A stretch of DNA of 64,000 nucleotides from Allolobophora icterica (Eukaryota; Annelida; Clitellata; Crassiclitellata; Lumbricidae), in contig OY744614.1 of the NCBI GenBank assembly GCA_963556255.1, positions 37,991,054 to 38,055,053 of the forward strand, written 5' to 3'. Both the position numbers and the translations under genes were made by a program. The notes under the pieces are model-generated. The model saw only the letters and a list, made by a program, of their open reading frames with translations. It did no database searches and was not told the DNA's origin. Position 1 is the stretch's first letter, and the number at the start of each line of letters is the position of its first letter. This document shows, one piece after another, positions 23,801 through 33,047 of the stretch.

Positions 23801-26800
23801 TTTAATTATTAGGGGGTAGAACCAGAAAAGCATAATCCTATCAGCTTTTTAGGGCAGGGTATGCCATTAAGTTGGGGTCACAAATTGAACTAGATGAAGG
23901 CTGTCGAGTAAAACAGTCATTATAATGCCTAGGAAATTAACCTAGAATTTATACTGAAAATCCAGGAAAATAATGAAAATCAGCAAATAAGAAAGCAAAA
24001 CTAAGAAAAGAAGAACACATCATAACAATTTGTTTTGAGTCAAAGAAGATTTTTATTGAGCTACAAAAATGAAATTCTGTTTCGCTCAACAACATACTGC
24101 TTCAAACCAAACCTTCAGCTGACACCAGTTGATAAGAATCTGGCCCAGATGTTAAAGACACATCGGACTAAATCTGTCCCTACCTTCGCAATGCTATCTG
24201 TAATACTTCGGAGTGAATGCTTGATCGGATATTTGGCATTATCCCACTGGAACTTTGTGACAGCATGAGACAGGGGCTCTAAAGAGAAACAAAGCATAAA
24301 TGCCATAGATATATTAGAAAAACACACACACACCGGAAACTGTGAACCCCTTAATAACGAGTTTGTTTTAAAATCAAGTTATTTGCAATAGCAGAACTAC
24401 AATTGGGGTACATGTGCCCAACTGCATTATATCAATTCGTATTTCGAAGAGGATTGTAACAAAGAGGCTCTTGTGTGCTCATGTGTGCATCATGATTTCT
24501 TAAAATTACGACTGTACCGAATATTCACTTCGTATTCGCTTCGGGGCCGAATAGTGGGCCAAATAGCTATTCGGTATTCGGCCGAATAGTAGCGGTCGAA
24601 CCGAATACGAATAGTGGTAACGTGACATCTGTTTCTGCATATGCGGCTGCTATAGCGAGTGGAGTGAACGTTAAGTAAGTGACAATTTCTAAGTTTAGTT
24701 ACATTAGTTCCATTCCTAGTTTACACAGACTGGTAGAAGGATGCAAAAATTACATGTAGTTAACTGTTTACTTTTAGTTTATGTATTAAATTTACTGAAC
24801 TGAAATTTTTGCTTACATTTGAAATTTTGAATGCTGTCGGTAGACCTATTTTGTACACTATTCGTATTCGGCCGAATATCTGGTCCAATTATTCGTATAC
24901 GGCTGAAAAGTGATAATCAACTATTCGGTACAGCCCTAGTTAAAATGCTGAATATAGCGCCTGGCATCACCAATCAAAAGCAATGCACACGTGACTATTT
25001 AATCAGTCAACTGCTTACTGCCGTTGACTGCAATCAGTTTCTAACCTCTGTGAACCAGCAACAATTCCTTCAGCTTATCTCTCTGATCTTCCAGGACTTC
25101 GCCAAAGTACTGTGCGATCTTCCTCGTGATGCTACAACGTAAAAAGGCCAGTAAAACCAAAGCAAGGACATCCTTTCTATGTTGAAAATGAACGCTCAAT
25201 TATCAATCTAGAATCTTTGCATAGGCCTCAGTTAAGTATAGGTTATTCATAGCAGTATTCCCAAACTGTTCATAAACATGTATAAAAAGTTTTCAGACAA
25301 ATCGCACCATTCCAAATGCAAATATTTTATTTCTGCAGAATTAATTTTAGTAAATCCAGCAATAATAAACTGTAAACAATTCATCAGTAATACTTGAGAC
25401 ATTTAAACAAAATAATGAAATAATCTAAAAAACTTAAAAGCCTCCTTAGAACATGCATCAGTATAAAGCAAAATCTGGCATGACTCAATCTGCCTCTATT
25501 CCAGAAGTGCCTGAAGACTGTTCTGCTCGAAAGTGGTTTCATTGTGTTAGGTCAGGAGCGCCTCTGATGAACCTCTATTGAGGTGGTGCTATATAAATAT
25601 CCAATTACAATTACAATGCATCATGCCTTAGTATACAATGCAACTTCATCTAAACAAAACAACAGACTTAGACGCAAGCATCACTCGGCTGAATGTATGC
25701 GATGGTGAATGTGACGCCACCTGGTGAACATTAAGAGAACAGAAAGGTTCTTCTGAAAAGAGTGTGCCAGGGTGAATTTCTCAAATTTAAAACAGTTCTT
25801 GCTAATTGGTTCCATGGTCTATAAAGTACAGGAAGCAACAAGGGATATTTGCAATTCTGAGCAGTTCCCTTGAAGGGGCGCTATACAGTGTGTAATCTAG
25901 TCCCCCTGTTCTGGGGGGAACAAGGTTTCTCGGGGGGAATTTCCCCCCAAAAAGGTCTCTCCTTACAATATTGCTGAGCTCTGGGGGTGGGGAAACTTCA
26001 ATCCTGGGGGGGGAATTTCCCCCCCCCCAAAAGACGTCTAGATTAAACACTGGGCGCTATATAAATCCTCTAACGAAGGAATGAATGAATATTTGCCCAG
26101 GGAGATATTTTGCAAAACTAGCGTGCAAAGGCTCTTGCATAGTAGAGTAGGAATACCACAATAGATAAAGTTGTGGGACTCAGATAATGTTATGTTGTAG
26201 GACTCACAAAGATAATGTTGTGTTGTAGGACTCACAAAGATAATGTTATGTACACCTTCAAGTACAATTTACCATTACAATTCACGTGAGATATACCTTT
26301 CAACATAGACATCCATTTTTGCAAGGTCTTCTGCCAAAGCCACCAGAGTGTCAAGTGTACCAACCTGAATGTTAAAATTAAACGTTCATAGAATACACAA
26401 TAGGCGGTCAGTAAATATTAATGCCGAAGTGACCTCTGGGGATCCAAGGGACATGCATTATTTACATTTTGTTGCAAAGCCATGCAACTTGTCCACTTCC
26501 TAATCACTCTCAAAAGGAATTATATGAATATTTGGTTGAATTACTGGTAAAGGCAAAAGAAAAACAAAGGCAAAACTTACCTAGTAAAAATATAAATCAT
26601 TAAATTATGGGTAATCTGCGCTTCTGTTTTTACTCTTCAGCCAAAGATTGTTCAATCCCAGGTAGGTGCCTTTAAATACTATTGTCTATTGTCAATTTGC
26701 ATTCGAAGACTATTGCATAGATTAATAAGCAATAAATGAGCGACTAGTTAACCTAGTAAAAACTTAAATCAAGCGAAATGTGAATAAAAATTAAAAACCT

Positions 26801-26993
26801 TCAGTTCTGGAATGGGGAATTTAAAGACGTTGCCAACGTTTCCACTCTTTCCAACGACAGTCTGGAGGGCATCAAACGTGTTCTGGCATGTGGGGTTACC
26901 TGGTGCACTGACCAACCAAAACTCCAGGACCTCCTGAAGTTTTCGACCCTGCGCATCCAATTCTATCATGTCCACCTCCACGGATTCCGACAT
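17886..26993 (-). CDS. ATP6V1C: V-type H+-ATPase subunit C, complete gene of 12 coding exons
   Basis: Peripheral-stalk subunit that links V1 to V0 and takes part in reversible V1-V0 assembly on acidic organelles and plasma membrane (family knowledge). Exons: 26993-26799, 26364-26297, 25131-25046, 24278-24184, 23750-23659, 23072-22974, 22348-22280, 21945-21853, 21141-21048, 20573-20476, 19300-19168, 17984-17886. Total 1221 nt = 406 aa; vertebrate C1 is about 382. Landmarks: [16 protein letters not shown] (29-44), [95 protein letters not shown], and the end motif [20 protein letters not shown]. The start is fixed by an acceptor at 27001-27002 and an in-frame TGA six codons upstream in the predicted first exon. 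The first 28 residues, before EFWL, extend beyond the usual MTEFWL start. Confidence 0.97.
18200..18600 (+). mobile_element. LINE 3' end with reverse-transcriptase ORF terminus
   Basis: The plus strand encodes, from about 18306 to 18542, a C-terminal LINE peptide with [32 protein letters not shown] and [16 protein letters not shown], then TAG. The stop codon sits inside the tail GGAGCGCTCCTGAGTAG, followed by CCTTGAAGGGGCGCTATATA and an AAT microsatellite. This coding-to-tail junction identifies the origin of the SINE type A tail. It is 5'-truncated, in the last ATP6V1C intron and antisense to it. Confidence 0.85.
18954..19124. mobile_element. Short hAT-like MITE (171 bp)
   Basis: Flanked by a perfect 8-bp duplication, CGCACAAG at 18946-18953 and 19125-19132. 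Ends: CAGAGGCGTCTA on the left and, read inward, CAGGGGCATCTA on the right (10 of 12 match). The interior is G-rich. It begins only 44 nt past the donor of ATP6V1C coding exon 11. Confidence 0.85.
19336..19510. repeat. AGTCAATA-based minisatellite
   Basis: Alternating AGTCAATACAC and AGTCAATAAAT units. The last three pairs form a near-perfect 22-bp period. It lies in ATP6V1C intron 10, just upstream of exon 11 in gene sense. Confidence 0.85.
20060..20405 (+). mobile_element. Second LINE type, 3'-end fragment
   Basis: Plus-strand reading includes [19 protein letters not shown] and FSFKKMPQN, a LINE C-terminal pattern (EWNxLP, then FK). The tail GCGCCTCAGATTCACATTTC, TGTGTGATTTTGCGAGCGTT, then AATAATAG is repeated at 59115-59240 with few changes. 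This tail differs from the GCGCTATATAAAT type. Confidence 0.75.
24507..24938. mobile_element. hAT-like MITE rich in CGAATA (432 bp)
   Basis: The duplication CTTAAAAT / GTTAAAAT flanks it (7 of 8). Ends read inward are TACGACTGTACCGAATA and TAGGGCTGTACCGAATA. Just inside both ends are many copies of ATTCG/CGAAT in both orientations (CGTATTCG, GGCCGAATAG, GTATTCGGCCGAATA). No coding capacity. It lies in the ATP6V1C intron between coding exons 3 and 4. Confidence 0.85.
25505..25615 (+). repeat. LINE/SINE tail fragment
   Basis: AAGTGGTTTCATTGTGTTAG, GGAGCGCCTCTGATGAACC, GGTGGTGCTATATAAATATC, ending in ATTACAATTACA. It is close to 36790-36865, which carries the same GTGGTTTCA and TTAGGT(C)AGGAGC order. 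Confidence 0.65.
25840..26095 (+). repeat. LINE tail interrupted by a DNA transposon
   Basis: The tail CCTTGAAGGGGCGCTATA is broken at 25885 and resumes at 26053 as GGCGCTATATAAATCCTC. The 9-bp GGCGCTATA is present on both sides of the insertion, so the tail was here first. Confidence 0.85.
25886..26052. mobile_element. MITE nested in a LINE tail (167 bp)
   Basis: Ends read inward are CAGTGTGTAATCTAG and CAGTGTTTAATCTAG (14 of 15), flanked by the 9-bp duplication GGCGCTATA at 25877-25885 and 26053-26061. The interior has G and C runs that pair with each other. No coding capacity. Confidence 0.88.
26166..26252. repeat. 28-bp tandem repeat
   Basis: About 2.8 copies of a unit containing GATAATGTTGTGTTGTAGGA followed by CTCACAAA, in ATP6V1C intron 2, shortly after the exon end at 26297. 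Confidence 0.85.
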
Positions 26994-27794
26994 CTTGGCC
27001 CTGAAAAACAAAGGAATTAGTCTATTCTAAGTCAGTCTGTATTGTGCAGACTTTGTTCACTCAACATCTAACTTTCACCAGAATATTTCATGGTGTTACT
27101 TTGGTCAGCATTTTCTTTGATTCCGAACTCGTCACCATCTTGAATAGTAAGTCCAGTTTCATGAATGACGCTTAAGAGCATTTTCACAGTTTGTGCATTT
27201 GACATTGATGTTCACGCCTTTTTGAATAGAGAGTGTGGCAAGAGTTCTCTAAGGACAGAAGTCAACTCCGCCTCTCTATTAAGCCATCATACTTACTTAT
27301 TCCAGCATTCAACTGCATCGTGACTGCTTAATTTGCTACTAGGTATTACTTTCTAAATCCCGCCTCAGCTGAATAATCGTGATCGCCTGATCTGCTATTA
27401 AAGATTTCTTAAAGTTACCTGAAACAGCTGAAATTCAGATATAACCCAGTGAAAAGCGTAACTCGCCTTCTTCTTGACAGACGCGAAAAAGACAAAACTT
27501 GTATTTTATCTGATATTCGACTGCAAACAACAAGCTGCACTGGTCTCTACCGACAGTAAAATCACGAGATCAGCTTTCGCTAGCTTGATCTGGCTTAACC
27601 GGAGCTGACTGCCCGCTCCACGTCAACAACTTAATCCAAAGTCAAACTCCTCGGTCAATCAGAATTCCTTAAATCCAAATCCAGAATGTAAGAGGAAAAG
27701 TAACGCTTAGCCTTATTTTTTTAATTTACATGAAAATTACCTAAGAAAATGAATGAAAACTTAAAGAATTCTAAGCCGAGATGCTCCAACTCAC

Positions 27795-27920
27795 CTGTAT
27801 CTAGGTCACAATCATCTGACTCCAGCCGAGCAGATAAATTGCTGAGTGCTGTGATTGGCTGGATTTTCTAGGTCATTTTAACCCCGCCCATTTTTATATG
27901 TACTAGCCAATCGCATTCCG
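27795..27920 (-). promoter_or_regulatory. Promoter and non-coding exon 1 of ATP6V1C
   Basis: On the minus strand: CCAAT-type site (27906-27912), TATAAAAA (27891-27898), GC box TGGGCGGGGT (27881-27890), a second CCAAT site AGCCAATC (27853-27860), then a strong donor, ATACAG followed by GTGAGT, with the exon ending at 27795. Spliced to the acceptor at 27001, this gives a short 5' UTR with an in-frame TGA before the ATG. The start site, about 27.86 kb, is inferred from the TATA distance. Confidence 0.6.
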
Positions 27921-27978
27921 TTTTCATCAGCGCCCACCAAATGACAAACTTTAAATGGACCGGGTACGCTGTTGCAAC

Positions 27979-28012
27979 GGAGTATGCTCGGAGAATATTC
28001 TGAGCATACTCC
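27979..28012. repeat. Inverted repeat upstream of ATP6V1C
   Basis: GGAGTATGCTC and GAGCATACTCC form 11-bp arms. The centre contains the palindrome AGAATATTCT. It lies about 110 bp upstream of the predicted ATP6V1C start site. It may be a regulatory dyad or a transposon relic. Confidence 0.8.
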
Positions 28013-28395
28013 GGTTAGCGTGTATTGTATTGTTTATTGTATTGAGATATTTATAAAGCGCTTCTAGCGGGAGAGCCATTCAGTAGCGCTCCAGTGCGAG
28101 AGACCCCGAGAGAAAAAGAAAATTTTAAGAAAGGTAAAAGAGGAAGAGAAGTTACCTGAGAAATAGAAGAACGAACCTTATCGTGTGGAGCATTGGCGAG
28201 TAGAACGTGCAAATTCAGTAGAGGAACCAGAGTTTATTCAGATTCTTCGTGCACGACACCCCACGCTCATATTCTCGTCTCCTGACCCCAACAGCAATTA
28301 AATGTTCTATGTAGAATGTATGAAGCACCTATAGCAATATTCCCATATGGGCTTCATAATTATGTATTGCATACGATGTTGCTGTTGGGGTATTC

Positions 28396-28589
28396 CAGGG
28401 GCGTAACTTTTGTCTAAAAAGTGGGAGGTATCAATTTCTTACATACACGAAGCAAGGCAGAGACTGCAATCTCTGGCAAGGCACAATAATAAAATATTGA
28501 TTGGCACTGTTCAAAAAGTGGGGGAACGCTACCCCGGTCCAAAAGTGGGGCTTCGGGTACTCCTCATAGCCCCCCAAATTACGCCTATG
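28396..28589. mobile_element. Short hAT-like MITE (194 bp)
   Basis: Perfect 8-bp duplication GGGTATTC at 28388-28395 and 28590-28597. Ends read inward are CAGGGGCGTAACTT and CATAGGCGTAATTT (11 of 14). The interior holds AAAGTGGG motifs repeated as AAAAGTGGGG. No coding capacity. Confidence 0.88.
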
Positions 28590-28988
28590 GGGTATTCTTT
28601 TACCTACATTGATCATTCGACGTCAGTTCCTCAATGCCACTTTCCAAATCGAAAACTGGACGTTCCATGAATCTAATTTGCACTAGGCCTATTAAAATCC
28701 TGCCAAAATGCACTCAGTAAAGGTACTTAATGTATTAAATGCTTTGATACATTTTAACCTTTCGATTTAAAATAATCACATTATCACACCAGACAATTAC
28801 TTTTCAAATTCAATGTATTTGAATAATTTAACAACCATGACATGGTTCACATGAACTCAGCACAAGTGTTTTACATAATATGTCATGACTTCAACAAAAG
28901 CATTAGATGAAAATCAAGAAGCATTCCAAGAGATCAAGTGGTAGTACAAGCTATTTGAGTTTCATTCTGCCCAGCCATATGGTGTGCC

Positions 28989-29163
28989 CATGGGCGGCGA
29001 TCCCGGGGGTCCAAGACCCCACCTTTAACAGTGGGGGACACATCATACAGTTGTCCCCCAAATTTTTTATTAACACCCAAAAAAGGTAGACAAATATTTT
29101 TACCAGATCAGTTCAAAAGTGTCCCGTGTCCCATCCATCTGTCAAACAAGATCGCCGCCAGTG
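28989..29163. mobile_element. Short hAT-like MITE (175 bp)
   Basis: Ends read inward are CATGGGCGGCGATC and CACTGGCGGCGATC (12 of 14). The flanks GGTGTGCC and GGTGTGTG agree at 6 of 8, an eroded duplication. It lies 400 bp from the element at 28396 and shares its size and GC-rich ends. Confidence 0.75.
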
Positions 29164-30050
29164 GGTGTGTGCCCCCAGAAAGCGCCAAGAAGTAATTCAC
29201 ATCATGTGCAGTAAAAATGGTATGGGGTTTAATGGGCAAGACAAAAATAAAGTTCACAAGCCAGTAATAATATAACTGGAAATGAATACAATGAAGATAT
29301 AAATATACAAAAATGTGTGTATACCCATTGCTCCTTACACCTTCAAACACCCTGGATAGTATCAATTACCTCCTTGGAATACCTCTCGATAACAGTCATT
29401 CATCTTTGAAATATCTCTTCATAGCACCCGATACTGAAATAGGGCACTGTTTAAGCTACAGAAAGCACTGGTGCGGAATGAATTAAAAAATCTAAATAGA
29501 AAAGACGAATGTAATAGATCTACAAGAGACGAAACGCACTAGATTTAAAAAGTACCTAACAAGGTTCGTTATAGACACAGCAGCCAGACTTTGCGCTGAT
29601 CAGAACTCTGTACGGAGTGCTAGTCTCCTAAACGGTTCTACAGAAACGTTTAGTTACATTACATAACCTTATTAGGTAACCAAAGGGCAAAGATACCAAT
29701 GCGACTGGGAAGACTATTGTAATACATATATGCATACATGTACAAACAATGCACATATGAGGTTCTTGAAAGGTACCACGTTCGTCGTTCCCTTGTACAT
29801 TAATAATATATGTACACAAAATATGAGTGATCTTCTTTGGTGCCCTATTGGTTCAATCACATCACAAGGAAAAGGCAACATTAACATACGTATAGTATTC
29901 AAGCCAAAGAAAAGTGGCAAAATTAACGAACGAGGCAAAATTAAAACATACATTTAGCAGTCAAAGCAGAGAATCCTTCAGGGAAACATTATATCGCTGC
30001 CATTTTTCCAAAGTCATGCATCTGTTGGCTGCTATTCCATATCGCTACGA

Positions 30051-30052
<2 letters not shown>

Positions 30053-30134
<82 letters not shown>
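30053..30134. repeat. TA dinucleotide microsatellite
   Basis: About 40 uninterrupted TA pairs. The true length in the organism may differ, because such runs are error-prone in assembly. Confidence 0.97.
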
Positions 30135-30136
<2 letters not shown>

Positions 30137-31589
30137 CATGACAGAAATCAGCTAACATGACAAGCATAGTCCTTGCCTTCGAGGAGCAGTTAACTAACGT
30201 ATGAATGAGACCATAACATAAAATAACAAACCACCATCAATGATTTGTAGACTTCATTCTCACAACACACCTCGACACCTCAACCGTACCTGAAACTTAA
30301 CCAGATGACTCCGTTCAACCGTCAAACCACACATACTGTGTTAGCAAAAACCTCCAGAATGCATCGGTCATTAAATTGGAAAAGTTCCAGTGATTAAACC
30401 AAGGACACACGATTTTACCAGTGCTTGATACAATTACTTACTTATTACTTGATTAAAACGCTAACCCAGATGTGGGTTTGCAACCCCAAAGTACATCAGA
30501 CAGTTCTGTGTTCATGTCTCCAGTCACCCTGGCTGACAATCGTCACGTTCAGCGGCACATAAGGACGCAGTGGTCCCATGCTCCCATACTGCAATGCACT
30601 TTTTCGTGCATTGGACCATCCTTCTGGAACAGTCTCACAATAACACTTTAACGACGAGCTGCATTGGTTTCCCAGTCGCTTTTAGTACACTCTCTTCGTT
30701 AACGCATTAAAACACATGCTATTTTGCCACAGACGGCTCAGGAAACATTTCAGCTATCTGAACGTACATCTAAATATTTAGATCTGTAAGATAGCCATGT
30801 CTACATTCTGTTGCTAGGTTCTTAAGAGAAGCTATATAAATGGTCAGATACATTCCTATACTGAAAAACTGACACAAATTACTTGAAAAATAATTCAACA
30901 GCTTAAACTCTTTTTACCAATTTTCTCACTATTTTTGCACAGTATAATTGCTAACTGACTGAAATTACTTACAACACAAGTTAAACTCATTTACCATATA
31001 ATTTAAGAACTTAGTAAGCAAATACAACGAGACAATCTTACGAGACGCTATTGAATTTCTTGATTATATTTACATGTACTGCACAATGCCACTGAAGTCC
31101 AGTTTAGAGTGCTCATAATGTTTCTGAAACTACTAAAAACGGATCTGCACAGTTTAGCATTTTTTCTGCTGATAAACAGAAGGCTGTGGAAAGAGGTGCT
31201 TATGGAAAACTTCTAGAAAGGGAATACGAAACCATACAAAACTCACGAAAACACAACTTACACTAATACGTATCTAAACTCAGCAACAAGCAGCAAAGCC
31301 AATCGAAAACGAAGCAACCATTGTATGACTGCAGCACAGCTCTAGAATAATGTCTACACGTAACGAAAGTGTTCGTAAGCATAACACATAATTCTACACT
31401 AAATTCAACACATGACTATTGTGAATCGAAGCAACACAACACAGTCGTGCACTAAACTCAACCACTTATTACATTAATATATATATATACACTGGTAACT
31501 ACGTGCTTCACGATTTCCAATTTGTGTCAAAGCCATTTACATCTGAAAAGGATTTAAAATATATCACAAAAACATCAACACAAAATATG

Positions 31590-31730
31590 TGCTCTTCCAG
31601 CCAGCCCCTTTCATAATGCGTTGTTCAACCGTGGTTGGGCTGGGAGTGCTTCTGAGTAGGCATCTTGAAGAAGCACTATATAAACCTATTTTTTATAATA
31701 ATAATAATAATAATAATATATATTGCTACA
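31590..31730 (+). repeat. LINE 3'-tail fragment
   Basis: Reads AACCGTGGTTGGGCTGGGAG, TGCTTCTGAGTAG, CTTGAAGAAGCACTATATAA and then an AAT microsatellite. This is the same order as the coding-to-tail junction at 18480-18600, here decayed. Confidence 0.75.
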
Positions 31731-33047
31731 CATAGGTTCTCAATAGGTGCTCAAACATGTACAGGCAAAGATAACATTCTTGTTTTACAAGCCTCTGAAG
31801 ATGCTCCTCAGAGGCATGGACCCAGGATTGAAGAATCATTTGGCTTAAGCACACGCACAACCACAACAATCCACCACAACACCTTGTAACCTACCAATTT
31901 GCGTTCTGACTTTGACCTCCGAGGGATGGCTGTCTCAGCTGGCCCAGACGGACACGCATTCCATGGACGGTCAGTTATCCAAGAATTAATTAACTATTTA
32001 GCATTGCTCAACTTCACCCAGCATCACATCTGTTGCACCAAGCCACACCGTCCTTATACATAAATATATAATTGCCTTGAATCAATTCATTTTTTTGTGG
32101 TCCACAAATTATTATTGTTCGAGTTTCATCACAATACCTGCTGTACGAGCATTATCATCCTATGCAACACTTACAGGCTATCTGACAAAACTGTCAATAC
32201 CTGACTACTTCTGTAGTATCAGTATAAACTGCACAAGACATCAGGCGATACAGCACCATTGCAATCCTGTTGAATAATTTCACTACATCTATTCAGTGAT
32301 AATGCAAATGAGAAGACTACAGGAGATACAACCCTGCAAACTCAGAATCAAGAAAGCAATACGTGAAATGCAAAATCAGAAGGAATGCTTTTTTTTAAAG
32401 AATCTCTTTGGTCCATAAACATTCTTCTACACAAATGGTCAGGCATTATGACTCTCACTTTAGCCAAACACTTTAGTCAAATAACTTAGGCAATAAATTC
32501 CTCGCTTATTCATGCTCCAAATGATCTGCGTTCGTAGGACTGTACTGAAGTTGATTTTTGGAAAATATTGTATAAAAAAGTCAATTTAGAGTCATCAGAC
32601 TCATTTGTATTCATTTGCCGAAAATTTAAACTGCAGTGTTCTGGCCATATTTTCAGAGTAGGTGCTCTTGAAAGTCATGCAAGCTAAAAAGCAGATACTA
32701 CAAGTAATTGGCCAGAAACCTAGAAAGTGCCTAATAACATAGCAAATCAAATAAGCAACTTTAACTACACACACATATCACACATACATTCACACATGTC
32801 TACATACACACACATGTCTACATACACAAACATATACATACACACACATATATACACATATACATGCATATACATGCACACATACATCTGATCCAACCAC
32901 AGTTAGAAACTGCATCCTTTCAAAGCAAATCCAGCTGTATATGCCACCATGACTTTTCTCAGTTATCAGACAACTCATGTAGCATTCCGGCCACAATCAG
33001 TAGTGACTGTTGACACCAGACGTCACTTATAACAGCCACACACGTGT

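Larger units (their letters stand above)
29164..33047. other. Spacer between ATP6V1C and the NCX gene
   Basis: No conserved coding segment found. The part next to 33047 must include the NCX 3' UTR, whose end I cannot place. It holds a long AT dinucleotide run (30053-30134), LINE tails near 30780-30850 and 31590-31730, and a CA/TA-rich stretch at 32765-32885. Confidence 0.5.

Noticed and set aside
25802..26050. 82-codon minus-strand frame
   Set aside because: It runs through a MITE with G/C runs nested in a LINE tail.
26280..26292. TCACGTGA, which resembles the lysosomal CLEAR motif often found at V-ATPase gene promoters
   Set aside because: It is in an intron 8 nt past a donor and about 1.5 kb from the promoter, so it is probably coincidental.
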